The notes under the pieces: generated by a model
Seen by the model: the letters and a program-made list of their open reading frames with translations, nothing else
Databases searched by the model: none
Told to the model about the DNA's origin: nothing
Made by a program: the position numbers and the translations under genes
Assembly (NCBI GenBank): GCA_024280735.1
Contig: JAJRPO010000025.1
Span: 1-64,000 of the forward strand
DNA from: Alphaproteobacteria bacterium
GTDB taxonomy: Bacteria > Pseudomonadota > Alphaproteobacteria > Rhodobacterales > Rhodobacteraceae
Direction of reading: 5' to 3'
DNA: 64,000 nucleotides
Shown here: piece by piece, positions 49,739 to 59,349 of the stretch
Position numbering within the stretch: the stretch's first letter is position 1
How the letters are laid out: each line of letters begins with the position of its first letter

Positions 49739-49885
49739 CTTTAATCCTCTTGAGAGCGCCGTTTTGTAATGGTATGTTAGCGAATCTCAGCGCCCGAGAT
49801 TGTGCGGCGCGTTTATTAGGAGGACACGGTTCTGACCGAACGTGTTGAGGCCGATAAGGCCGCGCCAGACAGTAATATTCCGAGC

Positions 49886-50221
49886 ATGTCTTTGCTCGAT
49901 CTGGTGTTGAATTCACTTGAAACTAACAAAGCCGAAGACATCGTGACCCTTGACCTCAAGGGCCGGTCCTCTGTGGCCGATCACATGGTTGTGGCATCCG
50001 GGCGCTCTTCGCGGCAGGTGGTTTCATTAGCAGAAAAAATTGCTGAACAGGTGCGCGAAGCAACTGGCGAGCTGAGCAAAATCGAAGGTAAAGCCAACGG
50101 TGACTGGGTATTGGTCGATTGTGGCCATGTGATTGTTCATCTGTTTCGTCCCGAAGTGCGCGAATTTTATCAGCTTGAAAAACTGTGGCAACCAGTAGCC
50201 GAGGGCGAGGAAGAAGCCTAA
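49886..50221 (+). CDS. rsfS: Ribosome silencing factor
   Basis: NKAEDIVTLDLKGRSSVADHMVVASGRSSRQV, GDWVLVDCGHVIVHLFRPEVREFYQLEKLW; true start may be slightly upstream. Confidence 0.9.
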   Translation: MSLLDLVLNSLETNKAEDIVTLDLKGRSSVADHMVVASGRSSRQVVSLAEKIAEQVREATGELSKIEGKANGDWVLVDCGHVIVHLFRPEVREFYQLEKLWQPVAEGEEEA

Positions 50222-50692
50222 GTGCGCATTCACCTCTGTGTTGTTGGCCGCCTGCGCCGCGGGCCAGAGCTGTCGTTGATCGACGACTATCTGGGCCGTT
50301 TTGACAAGACTGGCCGCAACATGGGGCTTGGCCCTGCCAATATCATCGAGGTTGAGGATAAAAAGGGCGGTGGCATGGCGGCGGAGGCTGAACTGCTGCG
50401 CCGTGTGATTCCCAAAAATGCGCTGACCATGGTGATGGATGAACGCGGCAAGCTGATCAAATCTCCCGAGTTCGCCCAAAAACTGGGTGGCTGGCGCGAT
50501 GCTGGCCAACGTGATCTGGCAATTCTGATTGGTGGGGCAGACGGTTTGTCGCCGGAGTTGCGCGCGGGGGCCGATTTCGCCTTATCCTTTGGTAAAATGG
50601 TATGGCCTCACATGCTGGCTCGCGTCATGTTGTGCGAGCAGCTGTACCGCGCTGCGTCAATTCTTGCCGGAAGCCCCTATCATCGGGCATAA
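50222..50692 (+). CDS. rlmH: 23S rRNA (pseudouridine1915-N3)-methyltransferase
   Basis: GTG start; ILIGGADGLSPELR, LSFGKMVWPHMLARVMLCEQLYRAASILAGSPYHR. Confidence 0.93.
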   Translation: MRIHLCVVGRLRRGPELSLIDDYLGRFDKTGRNMGLGPANIIEVEDKKGGGMAAEAELLRRVIPKNALTMVMDERGKLIKSPEFAQKLGGWRDAGQRDLAILIGGADGLSPELRAGADFALSFGKMVWPHMLARVMLCEQLYRAASILAGSPYHRA

Positions 50693-50760
50693 TTCTTGCC
50701 CTCGGGCTGCGAAATGACTATGTGCCTAACCAACACTCCTATTTGCAAAGTGAGCCGAGC

Positions 50761-52287
50761 ATGACCCCGCTAAAACCCGTCGTTCTGTGCATTCTGGATG
50801 GTTGGGGGCAAAGCCCGACGGTTAAAGGTAACGCGGTAGTGCAGGCACATACGCCAAATTTTGATCACATCATGGCCGAATACCCCAGTGCAACTCTTGT
50901 CACTTATGGCCCAGATGTGGGTCTGCCGGTTGGGCAGATGGGCAACTCTGAAGTCGGGCACATGAACATTGGCGCGGGCCGTGTCGTCGAGATGGACTTA
51001 CGTCGCATCGACAACGCGATCGAACAAGATGAGTTTGCCAGCCAGCCCGGCATTCAGCGCTTCATTGGCAAGATGCAGGCCTCCGGCGGCACGGCTCATT
51101 TGCTGGGGGTTCTGTCTGACGGCGGCGTTCATTCGCATGTGGCGCATATGATTGCCACCGCTGTTACCCTGACAGATCAAGGTATTCCGGTCACAATCCA
51201 CGCCTTTACCGACGGGCGCGATGTGGCCCCGAAATCGGCGCAAACCTATCTGACACAATTACAAAAGGCGCTGCCAAAAGGCGCAACAATTGCAACCGTA
51301 TCCGGGCGCTATTACACCATGGATCGCGACAACCGCTGGGAGCGCGTGGAACTGGGGTATCAAGCCTTGGTTAACGCCATGGGCGTTCAGGCAATCGCCC
51401 CCGCACTGGCCATCGATTCCTCCTATGTAAACGGCCTGACAGATGAGTTCATCCTGCCGAGCGTGATTGCAGGATATCAAGGTATGATAGACGGCGACGG
51501 CATCTTGTGCCTGCATTTTCGCGCTGATCGGGCGCGTGAAATCCTTGCCGCTCTTGCTGATCCTGATTTCGACAGTTTCACCACGGGCAAACGCCCCGAG
51601 TTTGCAATTGTCAGCGGATTTGCCGAATATTCCACCCGCCATAACACCTATATGGACGCCATTTTTCCGGATCAAGAAATCGTCAATCCGCTGGGTGAAT
51701 GGGTTGCCAAGCAAGGGCGAACACAGTTCCGCATTGCAGAGACCGAAAAATACCCGCATGTCACTTTCTTTTTTAACGGCGGGATAGAGGAGCCGAGCAT
51801 TGGCGAAGACCGCTATTTGGCGGCCAGCCCCAAGGTTGCCACCTATGATATGCAACCAGAAATGTCGGCCCCCGAGGTTACCGAACACCTGCTACAAGCG
51901 ATTGCGAGTGGCGACTACGACCTGATTATCGTCAACTTTGCCAATCCCGATATGGTCGGACACACAGGCGATCTGGCGGCTGCCAAAATTGCCTGCGAGA
52001 CAGTTGACCAAGGGCTGGGAAAAGTCATTGATGCGCTCAATTCCGTTGGCGGCGCGATGATTGTCACCGCAGACCACGGCAATTGCGAAACCATGATCGA
52101 TCCCGTCACTGGCGGGCCACATACTGCCCATACTACCAACCCCGTGCCTGTGGCCTTGATTAACGGACCAAAAGACGCGAAACTACGCACTAATGGGCGG
52201 TTGGCTGATTTGGCTCCTACATTGTTGGGGCTGATGGGGTTGGATCTGCCGCCCGAAATGTCTGGCAAAAGTCTGATTGAGGCATGA
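50761..52287 (+). CDS. gpmI: 2,3-bisphosphoglycerate-independent phosphoglycerate mutase
   Basis: VLCILDGWGQSPTVKGNAV, GNSEVGHMNIGAGRVV, TADHGNCETM; start 50761. Confidence 0.94.
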   Translation: MTPLKPVVLCILDGWGQSPTVKGNAVVQAHTPNFDHIMAEYPSATLVTYGPDVGLPVGQMGNSEVGHMNIGAGRVVEMDLRRIDNAIEQDEFASQPGIQRFIGKMQASGGTAHLLGVLSDGGVHSHVAHMIATAVTLTDQGIPVTIHAFTDGRDVAPKSAQTYLTQLQKALPKGATIATVSGRYYTMDRDNRWERVELGYQALVNAMGVQAIAPALAIDSSYVNGLTDEFILPSVIAGYQGMIDGDGILCLHFRADRAREILAALADPDFDSFTTGKRPEFAIVSGFAEYSTRHNTYMDAIFPDQEIVNPLGEWVAKQGRTQFRIAETEKYPHVTFFFNGGIEEPSIGEDRYLAASPKVATYDMQPEMSAPEVTEHLLQAIASGDYDLIIVNFANPDMVGHTGDLAAAKIACETVDQGLGKVIDALNSVGGAMIVTADHGNCETMIDPVTGGPHTAHTTNPVPVALINGPKDAKLRTNGRLADLAPTLLGLMGLDLPPEMSGKSLIEA

Positions 52288-53426
52288 GAGCAAGAAATTC
52301 GCCAATAAGTTGGATCGCAGCAGCGGTTCTGTTTCCTGTGCTGGCATCGGCGCAAGTCAGCCCAGTGTTTGAGGCACAGATGGCCTCGGCTGCGCTCGAA
52401 GATGCGGCCAAAACACTGCGAGATGCAGAATCTAAAAAAGATCGTGTTGCCGCGCTTTCGCAAACCATACGCGCCTATGAATCTGGCTTGGCGGCCATGC
52501 GCGACGGCATTCGATCCGCCACATTGCGTGAACGGGTGCTGCACTTGGAGTTTGAACAACGACGCGACCAACTCAGCCGCCTATTGGGAATTTTGCAAAC
52601 ACTAGAACGCGCCTCCACGCCGATGCTTTTGATCCATCCGACGGGGCCGGTTGGCACCGCCCGTTCCGGTATGATTATGTCAGAAGTGACGCCCTCTCTG
52701 CAACGTCAGGCCGAAGAATTACGCAACCAACTAGAAGAGCTTGACGCCCTGAAGGAATTGCAAACCAAGGCGGAAACCGACCTGCGTCTTGGTCTGGCTG
52801 GCGTACAAGAATCCCGCGTCGCACTGGCGCAAGCAGTTAGTGATCGTACCGACCTGCCCCGCCGCTTTGCCGATGATCCGGTGCGCACGCAAATCCTTGC
52901 TGACAGCGCCACATCGTTGACCGTTTTCGCCAGCTCGATTAAAGCCTTACCCGCCGAAACCAAAGGCGCGGATCAGAAACCATTTAAAGAGCTGAAGGGT
53001 GTGTTACCCCTGCCGGTTTCTGGTGCAGTGCTACGCCACTTTATGGAAACTGACGCAGCGGGCCTCGAGCGGCCCGGCATGTTGATTTCGGCCCGTCCAC
53101 TATCCTTGGTGTCCGCCCCATCCGATGCGACAGTGCGTTACTCTGGGCCATTTCTAGATTACGGAAACGTGATCATTCTAGAGCCGGATACGGGTTATCT
53201 GTTGATATTCGCGGGGCTAGATCAGGTCTATGTTGAACTGGGCCAGATTGTTAACAGCGGCGAGGCGGTTGGCCTTTTGGGTGGAAAACAACAGGGAACA
53301 CAAGAATTTTTGATCGAAAGCTCAGAAGGTGGTGGCGCAATTGCGCAAGAAACGCTCTATATAGAGTTCAGGGAGAAGGGTGAGCCAATAGACCCAGAGG
53401 CTTGGTTCGCCCTTAGCGACAGTTAG
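52284..53426 (+). CDS. Murein hydrolase activator EnvC-like protein (M23-type fold)
   Basis: Signal peptide, coiled-coil, C-terminal LytM-like region; 4-bp overlap with gpmI and immediately upstream of an S41 protease. Confidence 0.8.
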   Translation: MRARNSPISWIAAAVLFPVLASAQVSPVFEAQMASAALEDAAKTLRDAESKKDRVAALSQTIRAYESGLAAMRDGIRSATLRERVLHLEFEQRRDQLSRLLGILQTLERASTPMLLIHPTGPVGTARSGMIMSEVTPSLQRQAEELRNQLEELDALKELQTKAETDLRLGLAGVQESRVALAQAVSDRTDLPRRFADDPVRTQILADSATSLTVFASSIKALPAETKGADQKPFKELKGVLPLPVSGAVLRHFMETDAAGLERPGMLISARPLSLVSAPSDATVRYSGPFLDYGNVIILEPDTGYLLIFAGLDQVYVELGQIVNSGEAVGLLGGKQQGTQEFLIESSEGGGAIAQETLYIEFREKGEPIDPEAWFALSDS

Positions 53427-53436
53427 GATTAAAGGC

Positions 53437-54768
53437 ATGAAAAAACTCGTAGCGGCTGCAATTGGCGGCACAATGGTTGGGCTGGTGATGACAGCACAAC
53501 TGACCGGACCGTTGATCGCCCAAGAGGCGGAGCGGACCAAATCAACCTACGAACAGCTTGATCTGTTTGGCGATATTTTTGAACGCATCCGCGCCACTTA
53601 TGTCGAAGACGTGGATGAACAAAAGCTGATCCGCGCGGCGATCAAAGGCATGCTAACCTCGCTTGACCCCCATTCCAGTTATTTGCCCCCCGAAGATTTT
53701 GATGCGATGCAGGTACAAACCCGCGGCCAATTTGGCGGCCTTGGGATCGAAGTAACCCAAGAAAACGGCTTTGTAAAAGTTGTGTCCCCGATTGATGATA
53801 CACCTGCTGATTTGGCGGGTGTCGAGGCTGGGGATTTTATAACCAAAGTGGATGGCGAATCTACTTTGGGCATGAGCCTGGATGATGCCGTTGTTTTGAT
53901 GCGCGGCCCTATCGGTTCTGAAATTGTCATTACAATTGTACGCGAAGGCAGTGAAGAGCCGTTCGATGTGACAATCGTTCGTGACACCATCAAAGTCAAA
54001 GCAACCCGCGCGCGCCTTGAAGGCGAAACAGTGGTTCTGCGGATCACCTCTTTCTCTGACCAGACCTATGTAAACCTCGAAACCGAGTTGAACAAAAAGG
54101 TCGAAGAGGCGGGAGGTATGGACAAGGTGAATGGTTTTGTCATCGACTTGCGGAACAATCCGGGTGGTCTGCTTAATCAGGCAATATTGGTGTCTGATGC
54201 GTTTTTGGAAAAAGGCGAGATCGTTTCGACCCGAGGCAGAAACAGCCGTGACAGCGACCGGATCAACGCCACCCCAGGCGATTTGGCAAAAGGTAAGCCC
54301 GTAATTGTGTTGATCAACGGTGGTTCAGCGTCAGCATCAGAGATTGTGGCCGGAGCATTGCAGGATCATCATCGCGCCGTTGTGGTTGGCACCCGCAGCT
54401 TTGGCAAAGGTTCCGTACAAACGATTATGCCACTGCAAGGGGATGGTGCAATGCGCCTGACAACCGCGCGCTATTACACGCCCTCGGGACGTTCGATTCA
54501 AAAATTAGGCGTTGCACCGGATATTATTGTTGAATTTCGCCGACCAAAAGGAGACGGCGAGGAAGAAGATATCGTCAAGAATCAGCGATTTGAAGCGGAT
54601 TTGAGGGGATCTATCAGCAATGATAGCCTGACAGAGGATGAGAAAAAACAGCTGGAAGATGAGCGCAAGACTCAGGAAGAAGCAGCTAAACTGCGGAATC
54701 GCGATTCCCAACTCGCTTATGCCCTTGATATGTTGACCGGCCTTGCGGTTTTAAACGGTAATAACTGA
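53437..54768 (+). CDS. ctpA: S41 family C-terminal processing protease
   Basis: PDZ domain; GFVIDLRNNPGGLLNQA, LINGGSASASEIVAGALQDHHRAVVVGTRSFGKGSVQ. Confidence 0.93.
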   Translation: MKKLVAAAIGGTMVGLVMTAQLTGPLIAQEAERTKSTYEQLDLFGDIFERIRATYVEDVDEQKLIRAAIKGMLTSLDPHSSYLPPEDFDAMQVQTRGQFGGLGIEVTQENGFVKVVSPIDDTPADLAGVEAGDFITKVDGESTLGMSLDDAVVLMRGPIGSEIVITIVREGSEEPFDVTIVRDTIKVKATRARLEGETVVLRITSFSDQTYVNLETELNKKVEEAGGMDKVNGFVIDLRNNPGGLLNQAILVSDAFLEKGEIVSTRGRNSRDSDRINATPGDLAKGKPVIVLINGGSASASEIVAGALQDHHRAVVVGTRSFGKGSVQTIMPLQGDGAMRLTTARYYTPSGRSIQKLGVAPDIIVEFRRPKGDGEEEDIVKNQRFEADLRGSISNDSLTEDEKKQLEDERKTQEEAAKLRNRDSQLAYALDMLTGLAVLNGNN

Positions 54769-54823
54769 TCCCTCCCAAAAGGGCTGTCTTTGTAATTGAG
54801 GGCAGCCCAAGACAGGCAAACCA

Positions 54824-55309
54824 ATGACACCAGAAGAAATTCACGCGCTACCGTATCGCCCCTGTGTAGGGCTAATGGTATGTAATCCATCAGGTGGCAT
54901 TTTTGCCGGCCAACGCATCGACAGCACTTATGATGCTTGGCAAATGCCACAGGGTGGTGTTGAAAAGGGCGAAGACCCACGGGGCGCGGCACTGCGTGAG
55001 TTGGAGGAAGAGACTGGAATTCCACCAACAGCCGTGGATATTATGGCCGAAACAGCGGACTGGTTTCCCTATGACCTACCACACCACTTGGTACCCAAAT
55101 TGTGGAAAGGGCGCTATCGCGGACAAAAACAACGGTGGTTCCTGCTTCGGTTTACTGGCGATGACGGTTTGATAAATATTGCAACCAAACACCCTGAATT
55201 TAGTCGTTGGCGCTGGCTGCAGCCAGATGAATTATTGGCCAAAATAGTACCTTTCAAAAGGGATACTTACAGGCAGGTAATTCAAGAATTTCAATCCAAA
55301 GTGGGTTGA
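54824..55309 (+). CDS. rppH: RNA pyrophosphohydrolase
   Basis: [49 protein letters not shown]. Confidence 0.92.
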   Translation: MTPEEIHALPYRPCVGLMVCNPSGGIFAGQRIDSTYDAWQMPQGGVEKGEDPRGAALRELEEETGIPPTAVDIMAETADWFPYDLPHHLVPKLWKGRYRGQKQRWFLLRFTGDDGLINIATKHPEFSRWRWLQPDELLAKIVPFKRDTYRQVIQEFQSKVG

Positions 55310-55342
55310 AAATTGGCAGCGACTACTTAACCTGTTCAGGTG

Positions 55343-56392
55343 TTATTGCGTAAACCCACTACAACTCGGCGGCAGCGGCGGCTCTAAAACAGTGCAGAGT
55401 AGGGATTTTATCCGTTCCGACCTTTGGCTATTTGCAATTCTGTCAGGCGGAGTTCCCTGTAGAAAAGTGGAATCACCAGAGGAAAATCCAGTAGAAAACC
55501 GCTGCAAGACTGGTTTTTGACTGAAGCCAGTCGTGGACAGAACAGACAATAGCGAGGGATTGATATTTGCTGGCTCATCCGGCTGTCGCCGCTTTGCTAC
55601 AAAACCAACAGAACGCGGAGCCAACTGAAAAGTCGAAAGCAGCGATGATTCTGTCCAAGGAACTTGTTGCCCTTGTGTGTTCACGACAACATCTCGCCTA
55701 ACACGTTTGAGCATTAACTCTACATCAATGCCCGGGGTCTCAAGATGATCCAACAAAGCGCCCGTGAAAGGGCTGTGTGCGCCCCCCCCATCATAGGCGA
55801 TATGACCCGGGGTGGTAGCGAAACTGATCAGGGTTCCTATCCTCGCCTTAGCACGGAGATCTTGCCCGCTATCAAACAGGCGATCTATACCAATGCCCCC
55901 TGATTGTAAGGGGTTGTCACGGCAAGCATCGATGAATACCAGGCTGCTGCGCAGGTTAGAACCAAGGCCGTCCAAAACCTGTTCCAGATCAATGGCTTCG
56001 TTCAAGTTATAAATATCTGACTTGCCAAAATCTGTAGGGAACAAGTAGCTACGCCCTCCCAATGTCGCCCCGTGACCAGCGAAATAAAGGAGTGTAGTGT
56101 CTGCGTCCGCGGCTCTAGATTTGAAAAACCGGATGGCTTTACGGAATTTTTCCTGATCCAGCTCTGTGGTTAAAAACACGGTATAACCCAAGGCTGAAAG
56201 GCTTTGGCTGATTGCCTCGGCATCGCGCACGGGATTGTTAAGTACGGGCAACGAGTCATATCCCCCGTTCCCAATAACCAGTGCAATCCGTTTTTCTTGG
56301 GCAACAACACCCGATGCCAAAAAGAAACCGCAGGCAATTGCCACGCAGACTACCCGTGCTGTTTTGAAATACATATCCATTGCGCTCAACAC
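55343..56392 (-). CDS. Exported caspase-like (C14) protease
   Basis: Signal peptide; RIALVIGNGGYDSLPVLNNPVRDAEAI, YFAGHGA (His) and FIDACRDNPL (Cys). Confidence 0.88.
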   Translation of the reverse strand: MLSAMDMYFKTARVVCVAIACGFFLASGVVAQEKRIALVIGNGGYDSLPVLNNPVRDAEAISQSLSALGYTVFLTTELDQEKFRKAIRFFKSRAADADTTLLYFAGHGATLGGRSYLFPTDFGKSDIYNLNEAIDLEQVLDGLGSNLRSSLVFIDACRDNPLQSGGIGIDRLFDSGQDLRAKARIGTLISFATTPGHIAYDGGGAHSPFTGALLDHLETPGIDVELMLKRVRRDVVVNTQGQQVPWTESSLLSTFQLAPRSVGFVAKRRQPDEPANINPSLLSVLSTTGFSQKPVLQRFSTGFSSGDSTFLQGTPPDRIANSQRSERIKSLLCTVLEPPLPPSCSGFTQ

Positions 56393-57096
56393 CCGTCAAC
56401 AGCCTCTTTTGTGGCAAACTCAACGCGCCGATTGAGGGAATCATCTCCCTTAACATCGGAGAGAGGCCGCGTTTCCCCCGCAGCCTCTGTTTCAATTCGG
56501 CTGGATGGGATGCCGCGCTTTTGTTTGAGATAACGAGCAACAGAATTGGCGCGGCTGTCGGACAGTTTCAAATTGTAATTCGCATCCCCAACCGTATCTG
56601 TGTGGCCAATTATCTTGATACACGATGTTGCCATCGCCTGAACCTTCAAGACATCCGACAACCGATTTAAATGCGCCTGAAACTGCGGTTCCAACGATGC
56701 AGAATCAAAGGCGAATTGCACGAAATATCCGTCTTTGGATTCAGCCGCCGCGCGCGAACCTTTGCTTGGCGATACATCATTTCTGACAGCGGTATTCGGC
56801 GGTGCAGCTGCAATCCTGACGGTGGGGGCAATCGGGCGTTGCAATATAGACTGAACCGAACCAGCCAAGGGCAGCGTGGTTGTGTCCTCAAGGGCATCAT
56901 TAAGCTTGAGCACAATACCGCGCCCGACCCCATTGGCGATCACCAAACAATTACCACTTGTCTCCGGCGAGAGCGCCAAATGGATAGCGCAATTGTCAGC
57001 GTTCAAGGGTAGCTCGATACTCGACTGACCAAATGCAGGCATCGCCACCATACCCGCAAGCACCGCGCAAAGGGTCCATTTACTCGTTAACTGCAT
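56386..57096 (-). CDS. OmpA-family C-terminal domain exported protein
   Basis: Signal peptide from 57096; IKIIGHTDTVGDANYNLKLSDSRANSVARYL. Confidence 0.88.
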   Translation of the reverse strand: MQLTSKWTLCAVLAGMVAMPAFGQSSIELPLNADNCAIHLALSPETSGNCLVIANGVGRGIVLKLNDALEDTTTLPLAGSVQSILQRPIAPTVRIAAAPPNTAVRNDVSPSKGSRAAAESKDGYFVQFAFDSASLEPQFQAHLNRLSDVLKVQAMATSCIKIIGHTDTVGDANYNLKLSDSRANSVARYLKQKRGIPSSRIETEAAGETRPLSDVKGDDSLNRRVEFATKEAVDGC

Positions 57097-57235
57097 GTTC
57101 AATACCTCCATTTCCGACAGGTTAGACCCAGAACCTGAACATATCGTTATCCCCGTCTGCAAATTTATTTTTGCTGGCAACTGTTTGGTAGGGAAATTGT
57201 GAAATGACGGGGGGACATAACGAAAAAGGCACCAA

Positions 57236-58396
57236 ATGAGCAGTAATCCTTCAAGTGGAAACACATCCGGGCGTATGATTTGGCTCGACAGCTTACGTCT
57301 TATAGCGGGCCTATCTATCGTGGGCTTACATGCTTCCTCTGACGTAAACGGGCAGCCATTTCCAGATTTTGAAACGACACAGCGTATTTTTCCTGTTTTA
57401 TTCCGCGCAGTTATCTATATCGCACGGACAGAGCTATTCCTGTTGATCTCGCTGTTCCTGCTTTGCTTGTCTCTGGATCGGCGTCCTCGCAGCTATGCCG
57501 AAACGATTCGGGAACAGGCGCGGCGGCTGTTGATCCCATTTCTATTTTGGACAGTATTTTATGCATTTTTTCGATTAATCAAGGCTAAGACATTTGGTTA
57601 TGATGCAGCAATTTGGGCTGAATTGGCGACTTTGTGGCACTGGGGGCGTTATCTCCTGCTCGGCAGTGTCCAATATCACATGCATTTCCTCCCAACGCTT
57701 TTCGGGCTGATTCTCATCTATCCACTGTACCAATTTGCAACGCGTAATCCATGGCTCGGGCTAATTGTATTCCTCTGCCTGTTTGTAAAACGAGAGGCCG
57801 ATGTCTGGATGTGGGCGAACCTGCAGTCTATGGACGGATTCCCTTATCTGGTGCGTGGCATTAAGATTCTGACTTACGCAGGCTATGGTATGGTTGCCGG
57901 CAGTTTTGTCGGTCTGGCCAAGCAGGGAATGGACAGCAAGCGGTTGAATGATTGGCTTTTCTTCGCGCTCACCACCGGCGTTCTACTGTTTGGAATAAAG
58001 TTGATTTATTCCTATAAAGTTATCTACAGCGGCAATTGGCAATATAATTACACGCCCGCTTTTTGGGCAGATTTTCTGATGCCCGTTGTTCTATTTTTGG
58101 CCTGTATGGCAGCAGCACTTCGTCGCTGGCCACAAGTAATTTCTCGGCTGGCACCCTACAGTTTCGGCATTTATCTGGTTCATCCAGTATTCCTTGACGC
58201 CCTAGAAATTTGGCTATGGCAAGGGGATACAAATCCAACTGTTTATGTTTTGACCAAATTCGGGTGCGCCGTACTTGCAACGGGTTTGGCCGTTTGGACT
58301 CTGTCGAAGGTCCCGTTTCTTGGCTGGACAGTTGGCCTTGGCCCACTACCAATTCCCAAATTCATCAAACGTCAATCAGTTGATGTTCAAAGTTGA
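57236..58396 (+). CDS. Acyltransferase 3 family membrane protein
   Basis: IWLDSLRLIAGLSIVGLHASSD; ~10 hydrophobic segments; YSFGIYLVHPVFLD. Confidence 0.85.
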   Translation: MSSNPSSGNTSGRMIWLDSLRLIAGLSIVGLHASSDVNGQPFPDFETTQRIFPVLFRAVIYIARTELFLLISLFLLCLSLDRRPRSYAETIREQARRLLIPFLFWTVFYAFFRLIKAKTFGYDAAIWAELATLWHWGRYLLLGSVQYHMHFLPTLFGLILIYPLYQFATRNPWLGLIVFLCLFVKREADVWMWANLQSMDGFPYLVRGIKILTYAGYGMVAGSFVGLAKQGMDSKRLNDWLFFALTTGVLLFGIKLIYSYKVIYSGNWQYNYTPAFWADFLMPVVLFLACMAAALRRWPQVISRLAPYSFGIYLVHPVFLDALEIWLWQGDTNPTVYVLTKFGCAVLATGLAVWTLSKVPFLGWTVGLGPLPIPKFIKRQSVDVQS

Positions 58397-58429
58397 ATCT
58401 GACGACACACAAACAAATTGGAGAATTCG

Positions 58430-58777
58430 ATGAACCTCGAGACACAGAAATACGGCGATGTCATTATAGTGCGGCTTTGCGAAGGGCGTTTGGATGCCGC
58501 ACTTTCCGTTCGCTTCAAAGAAGGAATGCGTGAAATTGTGGATGCTGGTGCTACCGATATCGTACTCGACTTAGGCGAAGTGGCTTTTATGGACAGCTCC
58601 GGCCTTGGCGCTGTTGTTTCTGTCATGAAACACATCGGACGTGAAAAAACCTTCCGTATTGCCGCATTAACCCCAGCCGTGGACAAGGTTTTTAAACTGA
58701 CCCGTATGGACAGTGTCTTTAAAATCCTTTCTTCGCCGAACGACGCAATTGACCAGGCTTTGAAAGCAACCGGTTAA
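58430..58777 (+). CDS. STAS-domain anti-sigma factor antagonist
   Basis: VVLDLGEVAFMDSSGLGAVVSVMKHIG-type motif with conserved Ser. Confidence 0.9.
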   Translation: MNLETQKYGDVIIVRLCEGRLDAALSVRFKEGMREIVDAGATDIVLDLGEVAFMDSSGLGAVVSVMKHIGREKTFRIAALTPAVDKVFKLTRMDSVFKILSSPNDAIDQALKATG

Positions 58778-58822
58778 TGTATCAAGCTGACGCCAGAGCC
58801 TTGCCTGCAAAGGAGTGAAAAA

Positions 58823-59251
58823 TTGCAATACTCAACGCAAATAAAGAGTCGGCAGCCCGCAGTCACAAGTGTGGTTGCCGACGTTGAGGGTCAACTCTGC
58901 GCTAGTGGCGTCAATCCTGAGCAAACGGGCGAAGTGTGCCTCGTATTGGCGGAAGCATTAAATAACGTTGTTGAACACGCCTATCGATACTCAGAAGACG
59001 GGGATATCGAAGTAGATTTGTCATTAATCAATCAAAACCTAACAATTAATATTAGCGACTTTGGGCCGGAGTTTTCAGTGCCAGAACCGCGGCCCGTGTC
59101 AGACCCATCAACAAAGGCATTTGAAGATCTGCCAGAAGGGGGGTTTGGCTGGCGCCTGATTCAGATGTTGACTGATGAAGTAAGCGTAAGGCGCGAAAAT
59201 AACAGAAATCACTTGCAACTAAAAAAACACTTGCATGGCAATACTCCCTAG
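58823..59251 (+). CDS. RsbW-like GHKL ATP-binding protein (serine kinase/anti-sigma factor)
   Basis: TTG start; EALNNVVEHAYRYSEDGDIEV, ISDFGPEF, PEGGFGWRLIQMLTDEVSV. Confidence 0.85.
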   Translation: MQYSTQIKSRQPAVTSVVADVEGQLCASGVNPEQTGEVCLVLAEALNNVVEHAYRYSEDGDIEVDLSLINQNLTINISDFGPEFSVPEPRPVSDPSTKAFEDLPEGGFGWRLIQMLTDEVSVRRENNRNHLQLKKHLHGNTP

Positions 59252-59349
59252 AAACGATTCAATTTTATGCATGCCGTTCGATGAAGGTCTGCGCAATTAT
59301 CCAAAAATTCACATTGTACAGATAGCCTTCACAATGATGCTGGCGGTGC

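Noticed and set aside
49083-49916. 277-aa minus-strand ORF
   Set aside because: Antisense to ilvE and across the inverted repeat; no recognisable motifs.
55343-56392. Caspase-like gene as an abortive-infection/phage-defence effector
   Set aside because: Signal peptide predicts export, and no sensor, gasdermin-like or nuclease partner is adjacent.
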